A DNA stretch of 8,903 nt from positions 1 to 8,903 of the forward strand of contig JADHTP010000115.1 of the NCBI GenBank assembly GCA_016784945.1, in the 5' to 3' direction. The notes below the pieces were generated by a model. The model saw only the letters and a list, made by a program, of their open reading frames with translations, ran no database searches and was not told the DNA's origin. Below are positions 1 to 5,868 of the stretch, one piece after another. Made by a program: the position numbers and the translations under genes. The stretch is from Deltaproteobacteria bacterium. GTDB taxonomy: Bacteria; Myxococcota_A; UBA9042; DTJE01. Each line of letters begins with the position of its first letter. Position 1 is the first letter of the stretch.

Positions 1-942
1 AACCTCTGCGTAAAGGACGAGATCTTCGAACTGTCGCGCACCACCACCCTGGTGGGTCGGGGCAAGGACGCCGGGATCACCCTGGTGGACCCCTCGGTGT
101 CCAGGGTCCACGGCAGGCTCATGGTGAAGCCCGACGGGAACATCATCGTGGAAGACGTGGGCAGCGCCAACGGCGTATTCGTCAACGACAACCGGGCCAA
201 GGTCTGGCAACTGTCGGAAGGGGACCTGGTCCGGTTCGGTAACGTGGAGTTCATGGTGGAAATCCCCTCCGCCGACACCATGGAAACCCTGGCCGCCAGT
301 CTCACGTTCCTGGGCCGTATGGGCACCGCGATCCGGTCGAATCTGCCCTGGACCATCGCGAGTGTCTGTACGCTGATGGTCATCGTCCTGCTGGTGTTCT
401 TCCTTCCCGGCTACCTGGAACAACGATCGTCCGCGGAGGCCCCGGTTGCCGAACCCGTCACCATGAAGCCCGCAGAGCCACCCTCTCCAGTTGCCGAGGC
501 GCCGCCCACCCTGGATCGGATCCGGAGTCTCCTGGAGGAAAAGCGCATAGACGAGGCCGCCGAAGCCGTGGCCATGGTTCTGAAGGCCAATCCCACCAAC
601 GGGAACGCCGTGAAGCTGTCCAACCGGATCACCATCGAAAGGCGGGCGGAAAAGTCCCTTGCAGCCGCAATGGAGGCGGTCACGGGCAACGACCATCAGG
701 CAGCCGCCCAGGCCCTGCTTCAGGTGCCTCGGGACTCCATCTTTCGTGAGCAGTGCGTGGCCCAGCTGGGTGAATTGCGGGATCGGATCGACAAATCGAG
801 GAAAAGGATCTGCCGCCGCAAGGGTCGCAAGTCCGTGGACTGCATCCGGCTGACCGCGCTGGTTTCCAAGATCGAAACCACCATCAAACCAGCCGAAACA
901 CCACCGCAACCGCCACCAGGATCACCGCCAGCAGGGACATGA
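1..942 (+). CDS. FHA-domain membrane protein with C-terminal helical repeats (5' partial)
   Basis: The frame is open from base 1 to the TGA at 940-942, so the true start lies left of the window; the ATG/GTG-like codons inside are within the FHA fold and are not the start. The visible part has an FHA phosphothreonine-binding domain at about residues 15-90, with the expected GR (VGRGKD), SRVH and NG (GSANGVFVN) signatures. One hydrophobic span follows at about residues 115-137 (WTIASVCTLMVIVLLVFFLP), then a Pro/Ala/Glu-rich linker, then an alpha-helical TPR-like region (LDRIRSLLEEKRIDEAAEAV onward). A basic stretch (RKRICRRKGRK) and a proline-rich tail end the protein. Inference: the FHA domain is cytoplasmic, probably reading Ser/Thr phosphorylation, and the helical part lies across the inner membrane as a scaffold. 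Substrate and pathway cannot be told. The last 59 bp overlap the reverse-strand DUF1634 gene, and the proline tail is the antisense of its last membrane helix. Confidence 0.85.
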   Translation, partial: NLCVKDEIFELSRTTTLVGRGKDAGITLVDPSVSRVHGRLMVKPDGNIIVEDVGSANGVFVNDNRAKVWQLSEGDLVRFGNVEFMVEIPSADTMETLAASLTFLGRMGTAIRSNLPWTIASVCTLMVIVLLVFFLPGYLEQRSSAEAPVAEPVTMKPAEPPSPVAEAPPTLDRIRSLLEEKRIDEAAEAVAMVLKANPTNGNAVKLSNRITIERRAEKSLAAAMEAVTGNDHQAAAQALLQVPRDSIFREQCVAQLGELRDRIDKSRKRICRRKGRKSVDCIRLTALVSKIETTIKPAETPPQPPPGSPPAGT

Positions 943-1222
943 TCGCGAAGCGGAAGTCGCCCTCACCGAGGAACAGGACGGCGCACAGGATCAGTCTGCC
1001 AACGGACACGACCACCAGCAGGGCAAGCCCGGCCAGGGCAACCCACCCCACATGGAGGGTTTCGAACCACCTGCAATAGTCCACACCGTCCAGGGAGGAC
1101 AACTGGGCGTGGGTGGGCAGTCCGCCGTCCAGGGTGAGCAGCGCCGAGCCCACCACGCAAAGGATGACGGCTGCCAGGGCGCCGTAGCGCATGAAAGCCG
1201 CGATGACGTGATCAGTGTTCAC
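884..1222 (-). CDS. DUF1634 family small membrane protein
   Basis: This encodes 112 residues starting at GTG (1222-1220), whose first bases overlap the TGA of the permease gene as GTGA. A CCCCC on the plus strand at 1227-1231 gives a purine-rich GGGGG four bases before the start. A longer open frame reaches back to 1651, but that part is antisense-type low-complexity sequence inside the permease gene. The protein has three likely membrane spans, at about residues 11-30, 58-84 and 92-111. Between the last two is GRLILCAVLFLGEGDF, which fits the family pattern of a hydrophobic run followed by an acidic E-x-D loop. DUF1634 proteins have no known biochemical role but are frequently encoded beside TauE/SafE permeases, as here, so an accessory subunit or partner of the permease is the natural inference. 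The family call rests on length, topology, this motif and the neighbour. Confidence 0.8.
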   Translation of the reverse strand: MNTDHVIAAFMRYGALAAVILCVVGSALLTLDGGLPTHAQLSSLDGVDYCRWFETLHVGWVALAGLALLVVVSVGRLILCAVLFLGEGDFRFAIMSLLAVILVAVAVVFRLV

Positions 1223-2055
1223 ACGTCCCCCGTCAGGGCCCGCCAGGCCATCACACCCGCAAGGAACAACAGTCCGCCCACGAACAACAGCCTGAGGCGC
1301 GTGTCGGCCACCCGGGGCATGACCCGGGATCCCAGCACGGACCCGAAAAACACACCCGTGACCACCGGAGCGGCGATCACCGGCTCGATCTCGCCCATGG
1401 CGAAAAATGCCACTGCCCCGGCGGCCGCCGTGATGCCCATCATGAAATTGCTGGTGGCGGTCGCCGCCTTGATGGGCACGTACATCACGGCGTCCATGAT
1501 GGGCACCTGGAAGATCCCGCCGCCCACACCGAGCATCCCCGACGCCATGCCCGCCAGGATCATGGCCGGCAGGCCCACCATCACGCGGACGATGCCGTAC
1601 CGCACCTCGCGCCCCGTGGCCCCGTCCCGGTAGGCGCCGGTGAGCCGCCACCTCTTCTCCAGTTCCCCGCTCGCCGACGGTTCAATGGCCCGGTCCTTCC
1701 GACGTCGCATCATGACCCAGGCCGCGAACACCAGGACGCCGGCAAAGACACCGGTGACCACGCGACCGCCCGACAGACGACCCACGAGCACACCGGCCAG
1801 TGCGCCCACCACCGTGACCTGGGACAACAGGATCCCCAGCCTGATATTGGACAGACCGTCCCGGATGAACACGGCGGCGGCGGCGCTGGAAGTGGCCACC
1901 ACGCCCACCATGGAGGCCCCGATGGCAAGACGCAGAGGCACGTCCAGCAGGGTAACCAGGACCGGAACCACCACGATCCCGCCCCCCACACCCATCATGG
2001 CGCCAACGAAACCCGCCACCAGGGATGAGCCCAGAACTATGAGTATGACTTCCAC
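1219..2055 (-). CDS. TauE/SafE-family membrane permease (sulfite/organic anion exporter type)
   Basis: This 278-residue integral membrane protein has the internal duplication typical of the TauE/SafE (DUF81) family. Each half carries a GVGGG motif, at residues 22-26 and 176-180, inside similar segments (FVGAMMGVGGGIVVVPVL and MASGMLGVGGGIFQVPI). About eight hydrophobic spans are visible, split by a hydrophilic loop near residues 116-155 that is rich in Arg, Lys and Glu. Family members move sulfite, sulfoacetate or other small organic anions; the substrate here cannot be read from the sequence. The start is GTG at 2055. It is the only start codon between the in-frame TAG of the thiolase (2070-2068) and the first membrane helix; the next ATG is at residue 20 and would delete that helix. 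No Shine-Dalgarno lies at a proper distance, so translation probably depends on ribosomes finishing the thiolase 12 bp upstream. The downstream DUF1634 gene overlaps it by 4 bp. Confidence 0.9.
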   Translation of the reverse strand: MEVILIVLGSSLVAGFVGAMMGVGGGIVVVPVLVTLLDVPLRLAIGASMVGVVATSSAAAAVFIRDGLSNIRLGILLSQVTVVGALAGVLVGRLSGGRVVTGVFAGVLVFAAWVMMRRRKDRAIEPSASGELEKRWRLTGAYRDGATGREVRYGIVRVMVGLPAMILAGMASGMLGVGGGIFQVPIMDAVMYVPIKAATATSNFMMGITAAAGAVAFFAMGEIEPVIAAPVVTGVFFGSVLGSRVMPRVADTRLRLLFVGGLLFLAGVMAWRALTGDV

Positions 2056-2067
2056 GAAATAAGGAGC

Positions 2068-3261
2068 CTAAAGGACCTCGATCAGCTCACCGGAGCCCAT
2101 GCCGCCGCCCACGCAGCGGGTCGTCACGCCCCACTTTCCGTCGCGGCGCTTGAGCTGTCGCACCATGTCCACCACCTGGCGAGCGCCGGTGCAGCCCACG
2201 GGATGGCCCAGGGAAATTCCGCTGCCCCACTGGTTCGCCCGGTCCTTCGGCAGGTCGGGCAGGTCGTGGAACCCGGCCGCCAGCACCGCGGCGAAGGCCT
2301 CGTTGAGTTCGAAGTAGTCCACGTCGGCCAGGGCCTTGCCGCCCCGTTCCAGGAGCCCGGGGATCACCTTGAAGGCCCCCTCGCCCATGAGTTCGCGGGG
2401 CACGCCCACGTTGTTCCAGGCGGCGATACGGGCCAGGGCCGTCTTCCCCAGCTTTGCCGCCGCTTCTTCACTGGCCAGGACCAGTGCCGCCGCGCCGTCG
2501 TTGATGGACGACGAGTTCATGCCCGTGATGGTGCCGCCTTCGGGCTTGAAGTAGGGCCTCTGCCTGGTCAGCAGTTCCATTGTGATGGGCTTGGGGCCTT
2601 CGTCCTTTTCCACCATGATGGGGTCACCCTTTCGCTGGGGAACCGGAACGGGAATCACGTAGTCCGCGAAATAGCCCCCTTCCCAGGCCGCCAGAGCGTT
2701 CGTGTGGCTGTTGTAGGCCACCTCGTCCTGCTCTTCGCGGGTGACGCCGTACTTCTCCACGAGCCGTTCTGTGAGCAGACCCATCAGTTCGCCCTTCTTG
2801 CCCACGTTTTCGTCCTTGAGGGCGCCCATGATGCCGTCCACCAGTTTCATGTCCCCGTACATCTGGTTCTTCACGCGCCCGGTGTACAGATAGCGCGGGA
2901 TGTTGGACATGCTTTCCACGCCGCCGGCCACGCCCACGTCCACCTCGCCCAGCATGATGCGGCGGCACATCGAATGGATGGCGGCGCCGCCGGACGCGCA
3001 GTTTTCGTGAAAGGTGGTTCCGGGGGTGGAACTGGGAATGCCGGCGAACTCACCAGCCACCTTGGCCAGGTTCGGTGACCGCCCGTCCTGCATGACCCAT
3101 CCCATGCAGGTATAGTGGATCTGCTCGGGATCGACACCGGCGTTCTCGATGGCCTTGCCGATGATGAACGTCGCCAGATCGCGGGCCAGTATGGAAGAAA
3201 GACCCCCGCCCATGGCACCAATGGGCGTCCTCACGGCACCCAGAATTACTACGTTGCTCAT
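2068..3261 (-). CDS. Thiolase family protein (acetyl-CoA acetyltransferase / 3-ketoacyl-CoA thiolase)
   Basis: The 397-residue length matches family norms (about 390-400). Thiolases condense two acyl-CoA molecules to a 3-ketoacyl-CoA or cleave it in the reverse reaction, in the cytoplasm. Catalytic features are in place: nucleophilic Cys88 in HENCASGGAA, NEAFA at 320-324, His353 in SLGHPVGCTGAR and Cys383 in RCVGGGMGSG near the C-terminus. The N-terminus (VVILGAVRTPIGAMGGGLS) is also typical. Some motifs are off-consensus: NCASGG in place of the usual VCASG-L/M, GHPVGCTG in place of GHPIGASG, and GMNSSSINDGAA in place of GNASGINDGAA. This suggests a divergent branch, but nothing indicates inactivation. 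Biosynthetic versus degradative use and chain length are undecided. The ATG at 3261 is fixed by a strong AGGAGGT upstream. It is first in a reverse-strand unit with the TauE/SafE and DUF1634 genes and divergent from rpmE. Confidence 0.93.
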   Translation of the reverse strand: MSNVVILGAVRTPIGAMGGGLSSILARDLATFIIGKAIENAGVDPEQIHYTCMGWVMQDGRSPNLAKVAGEFAGIPSSTPGTTFHENCASGGAAIHSMCRRIMLGEVDVGVAGGVESMSNIPRYLYTGRVKNQMYGDMKLVDGIMGALKDENVGKKGELMGLLTERLVEKYGVTREEQDEVAYNSHTNALAAWEGGYFADYVIPVPVPQRKGDPIMVEKDEGPKPITMELLTRQRPYFKPEGGTITGMNSSSINDGAAALVLASEEAAAKLGKTALARIAAWNNVGVPRELMGEGAFKVIPGLLERGGKALADVDYFELNEAFAAVLAAGFHDLPDLPKDRANQWGSGISLGHPVGCTGARQVVDMVRQLKRRDGKWGVTTRCVGGGMGSGELIEVL

Positions 3262-3265
3262 TGGA

Positions 3266-3272
3266 ACCTCCT
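3266..3272 (-). promoter_or_regulatory. Shine-Dalgarno site of the thiolase gene
   Basis: The reverse strand reads AGGAGGT four bases before the ATG at 3261, a full match to the anti-Shine-Dalgarno core. It fixes the thiolase start and predicts strong initiation, unlike the two genes that follow. Confidence 0.85.
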
Positions 3273-3303
3273 GTCGGACAAGCGTAAAAAACCGTGAAAA
3301 CGG

Positions 3304-3332
3304 ATCCTAGCAGGTAGCCTTGGGTTGGTCTA
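3304..3332 (-). promoter_or_regulatory. Weak candidate sigma70-type promoter for the thiolase unit
   Basis: On the reverse strand TAGACC (3332-3327) and TAGGAT (3309-3304) are separated by 17 bp. Each matches its consensus (TTGACA, TATAAT) at four of six positions. It is correctly placed about 45 bp before the thiolase ATG and lies within the divergent intergenic region. The match is weak and could be chance. Confidence 0.3.
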
Positions 3333-3346
3333 TGGCCCCGAGCACG

Positions 3347-3374
3347 TTGACCTTGGTGGAAAAGTGCTTATAAT
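3347..3374 (+). promoter_or_regulatory. Strong sigma70-type promoter of the rpmE-DUF1385-prfA operon
   Basis: TTGACC (3347-3352) and a perfect TATAAT (3369-3374) are separated by 16 bp. Transcription is expected to begin around 3380-3383, giving a 5' UTR of about 42-45 nt before the rpmE start at 3425. The following two genes have no promoter of their own that I can see, so this is probably the operon promoter. Confidence 0.8.
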
Positions 3375-3382
3375 CTAGCGCC

Positions 3383-3402
3383 GTCGCGGTGTTGACTGCG
3401 AC
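3383..3402 (+). promoter_or_regulatory. Stem-loop in rpmE 5' UTR, candidate L31 leader
   Basis: GTCGCGGT and ACTGCGAC pair over eight consecutive positions (one G-U wobble) around the tetraloop GTTG. The stem begins at or just after the predicted transcription start and ends eight bases before the GGAGG of rpmE. There is no U-run after it, so it is not an intrinsic terminator. Ribosomal protein L31 autoregulates its own mRNA in E. coli and L31 leader RNA classes are described in several phyla, so an L31-responsive translational operator is a reasonable inference. I cannot match it to a particular described class. Confidence 0.5.
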
Positions 3403-3410
3403 CCGTCTCT

Positions 3411-3415
3411 GGAGG
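3411..3415 (+). promoter_or_regulatory. Shine-Dalgarno site deciding the rpmE start
   Basis: GGAGG lies nine bases before ATG 3425. The open frame also contains an upstream ATG at 3389, but that lies inside the leader hairpin and has no ribosome binding site, so 3425 is the start. Confidence 0.85.
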
Positions 3416-3424
3416 CAACCGAGA

Positions 3425-3652
3425 ATGAGAAAGGGCATCCACCCCAAGTACAAAGACACCAAGATCACCTGCGCGTGCGGGACCGTGGTTGAAACGCGAT
3501 CCACGCGGGGCGACTATTCGGTTGAAATCTGTTCCGCGTGCCATCCATTCTTCACCGGAAAACAGAAGATCGTCGACTCCGAAGGACGGGTCGAGCGCTT
3601 CAACCGCAAGTACGGTCGCAGCACAAAGACTTCAGCGGCCACCACGTCGTGA
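3425..3652 (+). CDS. rpmE: 50S ribosomal protein L31
   Basis: This 75-residue protein of the large ribosomal subunit has the family opening MRKGIHPKY and the hallmark CSACHPFFTGKQK. The pairs Cys16/Cys18 (CAC) and Cys37/Cys40 (CSAC) form the zinc-binding set, so it is the C+ (zinc-containing) form and not the zinc-free paralogue made under zinc starvation. GRVERFNRKYG near the end also matches the family; the last dozen residues are a Ser/Thr/Ala tail. The start at 3425 is supported by the GGAGG nine bases upstream and by homology; the extra N-terminal residues of the longer open frame are not part of L31. Its TGA overlaps the GTG of the DUF1385 gene by four bases. It is expressed from the strong promoter at 3347-3374 and probably controlled at the leader hairpin. 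Confidence 0.96.
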   Translation: MRKGIHPKYKDTKITCACGTVVETRSTRGDYSVEICSACHPFFTGKQKIVDSEGRVERFNRKYGRSTKTSAATTS

Positions 3653-4695
3653 AGGATTCCACATCCGGGCAGGCTTCCGCTCCGGTAGGCGGCCAGGCGG
3701 TCGTCGAGGGCGTCATGATGCGCGCCCCTGACGCCACCAGTGTGGCCGTGCGAAAGCCCGACGGTTCCCTCGTGGTCCGGGTCCGCGCGGCCAGGCGACT
3801 CGCCGCACGCTACCCCTGGATGGGCCAGCCAGGAATGCGCGGGATCGCCGTGCTGGTGGAGACCCTGTCTGACGGCATCTCGTCCCTGAATTTCTCTGCG
3901 GCCCAGGCCATGCCCGAAACCACCGGAGACCAGAAGGACGCCTCGTCCCTGGCCATCATCGCCACGCTGGCGTTTTCGCTGGCCTTCGGTTTCTTCATGT
4001 TCGCCGTGCTGCCCCACGCCCTGACCCTGTGGCTGGGCGGCGCCCTGGGCGACGAAGACCTGGCCGGCGGACGGGCCGTGATGTTCCACCTGGTGGACGG
4101 CGTGGTGAAGGTGCTGCTGTTCCTGGGATTCATGTGGGGCGTGTCCCTGATGAAGGACATGCGCCGCGTCTTCGAGTACCACGGGGCCGAACACCAGGCC
4201 GTTCATGCCTTCGAGGCCGGCCTCCCCCTGGAGGTCCGGAGCCTGAACCGCTTTCCCACGGCCCACCCGCGATGCGGAACGGCCTTCCTCATCACGGTCA
4301 TCGTGGTCAGCATCCTGGTGTTCGCGGGCATCTTTCCCCTGGTGCCCGTCATTTTCGAAAACAAGATCCTGAACCAGGTGGCCTACGTTTTGGTCAAGGC
4401 TCCGCTGGTTCTCCCCATTGCCTCACTGGCGTACGAATTGATCCGGTTGTCCGCGCGCCTCAAGTCCCAGGTCCTGGGCTGGCTTCTGTCGGCCCCCGGG
4501 GTACTTTTCCAGCGCATCACCACCCAGCCCCCCGACGAGGACCAGCAGGAGGTGGCCATCATCGCTTTGGCGGCCGCACTGTCACCCGCCCTGGCCGGCG
4601 TGGGCCGTGCCAATCCCGAGTCCGTCGTGGAATTCGCGGACTTTGGCGAGTTTACGCGCTGGAATGCCGGGCCCAAGGCAGAGGTCGACGAATGA
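3649..4695 (+). CDS. DUF1385 family membrane protein (YqhQ-like)
   Basis: This encodes 348 residues if started at GTG 3649, which overlaps the rpmE stop as GTGA. The conserved N-terminal motif GGQAVVEGVMMR (residues 14-25) needs this start or one further up; the later ATG codons would cut the motif. Family motifs follow in order: YHGAEHQAVHAFEAG (177-191), HPRCGTAF (206-213) and TTQPPDEDQQEVAIIAL (291-307). Hydrophobic spans lie at about 101-128, 146-167, 211-235 and 246-267, placing it in the inner membrane. His, Glu and Cys in the YHGAEH and HPRCG motifs look like a metal-binding or catalytic set, but no function is established for the family. The C-terminus has about 40 residues beyond the last motif. 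No Shine-Dalgarno is visible, so translation is probably coupled to rpmE. It overlaps prfA by four bases. The rpmE-DUF1385-prfA order occurs in several phyla, suggesting a link with translation. Confidence 0.9.
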   Translation: MKDSTSGQASAPVGGQAVVEGVMMRAPDATSVAVRKPDGSLVVRVRAARRLAARYPWMGQPGMRGIAVLVETLSDGISSLNFSAAQAMPETTGDQKDASSLAIIATLAFSLAFGFFMFAVLPHALTLWLGGALGDEDLAGGRAVMFHLVDGVVKVLLFLGFMWGVSLMKDMRRVFEYHGAEHQAVHAFEAGLPLEVRSLNRFPTAHPRCGTAFLITVIVVSILVFAGIFPLVPVIFENKILNQVAYVLVKAPLVLPIASLAYELIRLSARLKSQVLGWLLSAPGVLFQRITTQPPDEDQQEVAIIALAAALSPALAGVGRANPESVVEFADFGEFTRWNAGPKAEVDE

Positions 4696-5771
4696 GCGAC
4701 CTCACCCTGGCCTTCCCCAAGCTCGACGAAGTGGAAGAAAAATACGATCGACTCGGCATTCAGATGGGGGAACCGGAATGCTACGGCAACCCCGATCAAC
4801 TGCGCCGTGTGTCAAAGGAACGGGCCGAACTGGAAGAGACCGTGGAGGCCTACCGTGAGTACAAGGAGGTCCTGCAGGGCATCGATGAGAACCGTCAACT
4901 GCTGCGGACCGACGACGATTTGAAGGAGCTTGCCGAAGAGGAACTGACCCGCCTGGGCGCCCGGGGCGAGGAACTCGAAGCCCGGCTGATGGCCCTCCTG
5001 GTTCCCAGGGACCCCCTGGACAAAAAGGACATCTTCCTGGAGATCCGGGCCGGTACCGGGGGCGAGGAAGCGGCCCTTTTTGCGGCGGACCTGTTTCGGG
5101 CCTATGCCCGTTTCGCCGAAGAAAAGAAATGGCAGGTGGAAATCGTCAGCGAATCCGCCACGGGTCTTGGCGGCATCCGCGAGGTGGTGGCCCAGATCCG
5201 CGGAGACCGGGTCTTCAGCTTCCTGAAATACGAGGCGGGCGTCCACCGTGTGCAGCGCGTGCCCGTGACCGAGGCCCAGGGACGCATCCATACGTCGGCC
5301 GTGACCGTCGCCGTCCTCCCCGAAGCGGACGACGTGGACGTGGAACTCAACGAAGACGAACTGCGGACGGACCTCTACCGGGCCAGCGGCGCCGGTGGTC
5401 AGCACGTGAACAAGACCGATTCCGCCGTTCGGTTGACCCACCTCCCCACGGGAATCGTGGTGACCTGCCAGGACGAAAGGTCACAGCACAAGAATCGAAC
5501 CAAGGCGCTCAAGCTGATGAAGGCCAAGCTCTTCGAAAAGGCCCGTGATGAATCCGCGAAGGCCGAACGGGATTCCCGCCGCGCCATGGTGGGCACTGGC
5601 GACCGGAGCGAGCGCATCAGAACCTACAACTTCCCCCAGAACCGGCTCACCGACCACCGTATCGGCCTCACGCTGTACAAGCTGGAGGTGGTGATGCAGG
5701 GTGAACTGGACGAAGTCATCGCCAGCCTGCAGGCCCATTTTTCGGCCAAGGCCATGTCCGGTCAGGACTGA
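4692..5771 (+). CDS. prfA: Peptide chain release factor 1
   Basis: This 359-residue protein recognises UAA and UAG in the ribosomal A site and triggers release of the finished peptide. The GGQ hydrolysis motif is at 235-237 in SGAGGQHVNKTDSAVRLTH. The stop-codon reading tripeptide is PVT at 191-193 (RVQRVPVTEAQGRIHTSA), the P-x-T type of RF1, not the SPF of RF2. The N-terminal coiled-coil region (about 10-105), FLEIRAGTGGEEA (115-127) and GDRSERIRTYNFPQNR also match RF1. Start is ATG 4692, sharing ATGA with the DUF1385 stop, with GAGG seven bases upstream (4681-4684). The open frame extends further left to 4029, but that is out-of-frame sequence inside the DUF1385 gene. The methyltransferase gene prmC, whose product modifies the GGQ glutamine and which often follows prfA, is absent; recN follows. 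Confidence 0.97.
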   Translation: MSDLTLAFPKLDEVEEKYDRLGIQMGEPECYGNPDQLRRVSKERAELEETVEAYREYKEVLQGIDENRQLLRTDDDLKELAEEELTRLGARGEELEARLMALLVPRDPLDKKDIFLEIRAGTGGEEAALFAADLFRAYARFAEEKKWQVEIVSESATGLGGIREVVAQIRGDRVFSFLKYEAGVHRVQRVPVTEAQGRIHTSAVTVAVLPEADDVDVELNEDELRTDLYRASGAGGQHVNKTDSAVRLTHLPTGIVVTCQDERSQHKNRTKALKLMKAKLFEKARDESAKAERDSRRAMVGTGDRSERIRTYNFPQNRLTDHRIGLTLYKLEVVMQGELDEVIASLQAHFSAKAMSGQD

Positions 5772-5784
5772 TCGATCCCCCACC

Positions 5785-5800
5785 AGAACGCAGTTGTTCT
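5785..5800. promoter_or_regulatory. Inverted repeat AGAAC-N6-GTTCT between prfA and recN
   Basis: Perfect 5-bp half-sites (5785-5789 and 5796-5800) are separated by six bases, 69-84 bp before the recN ATG. GAAC/GTTC half-sites resemble the LexA boxes of Gram-positive bacteria, but those have a four-base spacer. It could equally be a weak hairpin ending the prfA transcript, since TTAT follows; with five base pairs and only two following T residues it would be a poor terminator. Confidence 0.3.
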
Positions 5801-5853
5801 TTATCCCACCATCATCGATCGACGGCCCCCTATAGACGTTCCCCTTCGATTCG

Positions 5854-5859
5854 TGTAAT
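5854..5859 (+). promoter_or_regulatory. Candidate -10 element immediately before recN
   Basis: TGTAAT matches TATAAT at five of six positions and ends nine bases before the recN ATG. The best upstream -35 partner is only TAGACG (5833-5838) with a short 15-bp spacer. If real, transcription would start within a few bases of the ATG, making the mRNA leaderless or nearly so; this would fit the missing ribosome binding site. Confidence 0.25.
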
Positions 5860-5868
5860 TCAAAACCG

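Noticed and set aside
1223..1651. N-terminal extension of the DUF1634 open frame
   Set aside because: The extension overlaps the permease gene in another frame and reads as Gly/Arg/His-rich noise; the family protein begins at GTG 1222 with the GTGA overlap.
2203..3078. Long open frame (291 codons) on the plus strand opposite the thiolase
   Set aside because: It is the antisense of an intact, motif-complete thiolase; its composition (His/Gly/Val-rich) is the usual by-product of GC-rich codon bias, and it has no recognisable domain.
3389..3424. Upstream ATG giving a 12-residue longer L31
   Set aside because: It lies in the leader hairpin and has no ribosome binding site, while ATG 3425 has GGAGG and matches the family N-terminus.
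3514..4266. Open frame of 250 codons antisense to rpmE and DUF1385
   Set aside because: Its Gln/His/Gly-rich composition is typical of shadow frames; it covers two genes with conserved motifs.
4692..5771. Possible RF2 with a programmed frameshift
   Set aside because: The codon-reading motif is PVT, the RF1 type, and the frame is uninterrupted with no in-frame TGA near the start.
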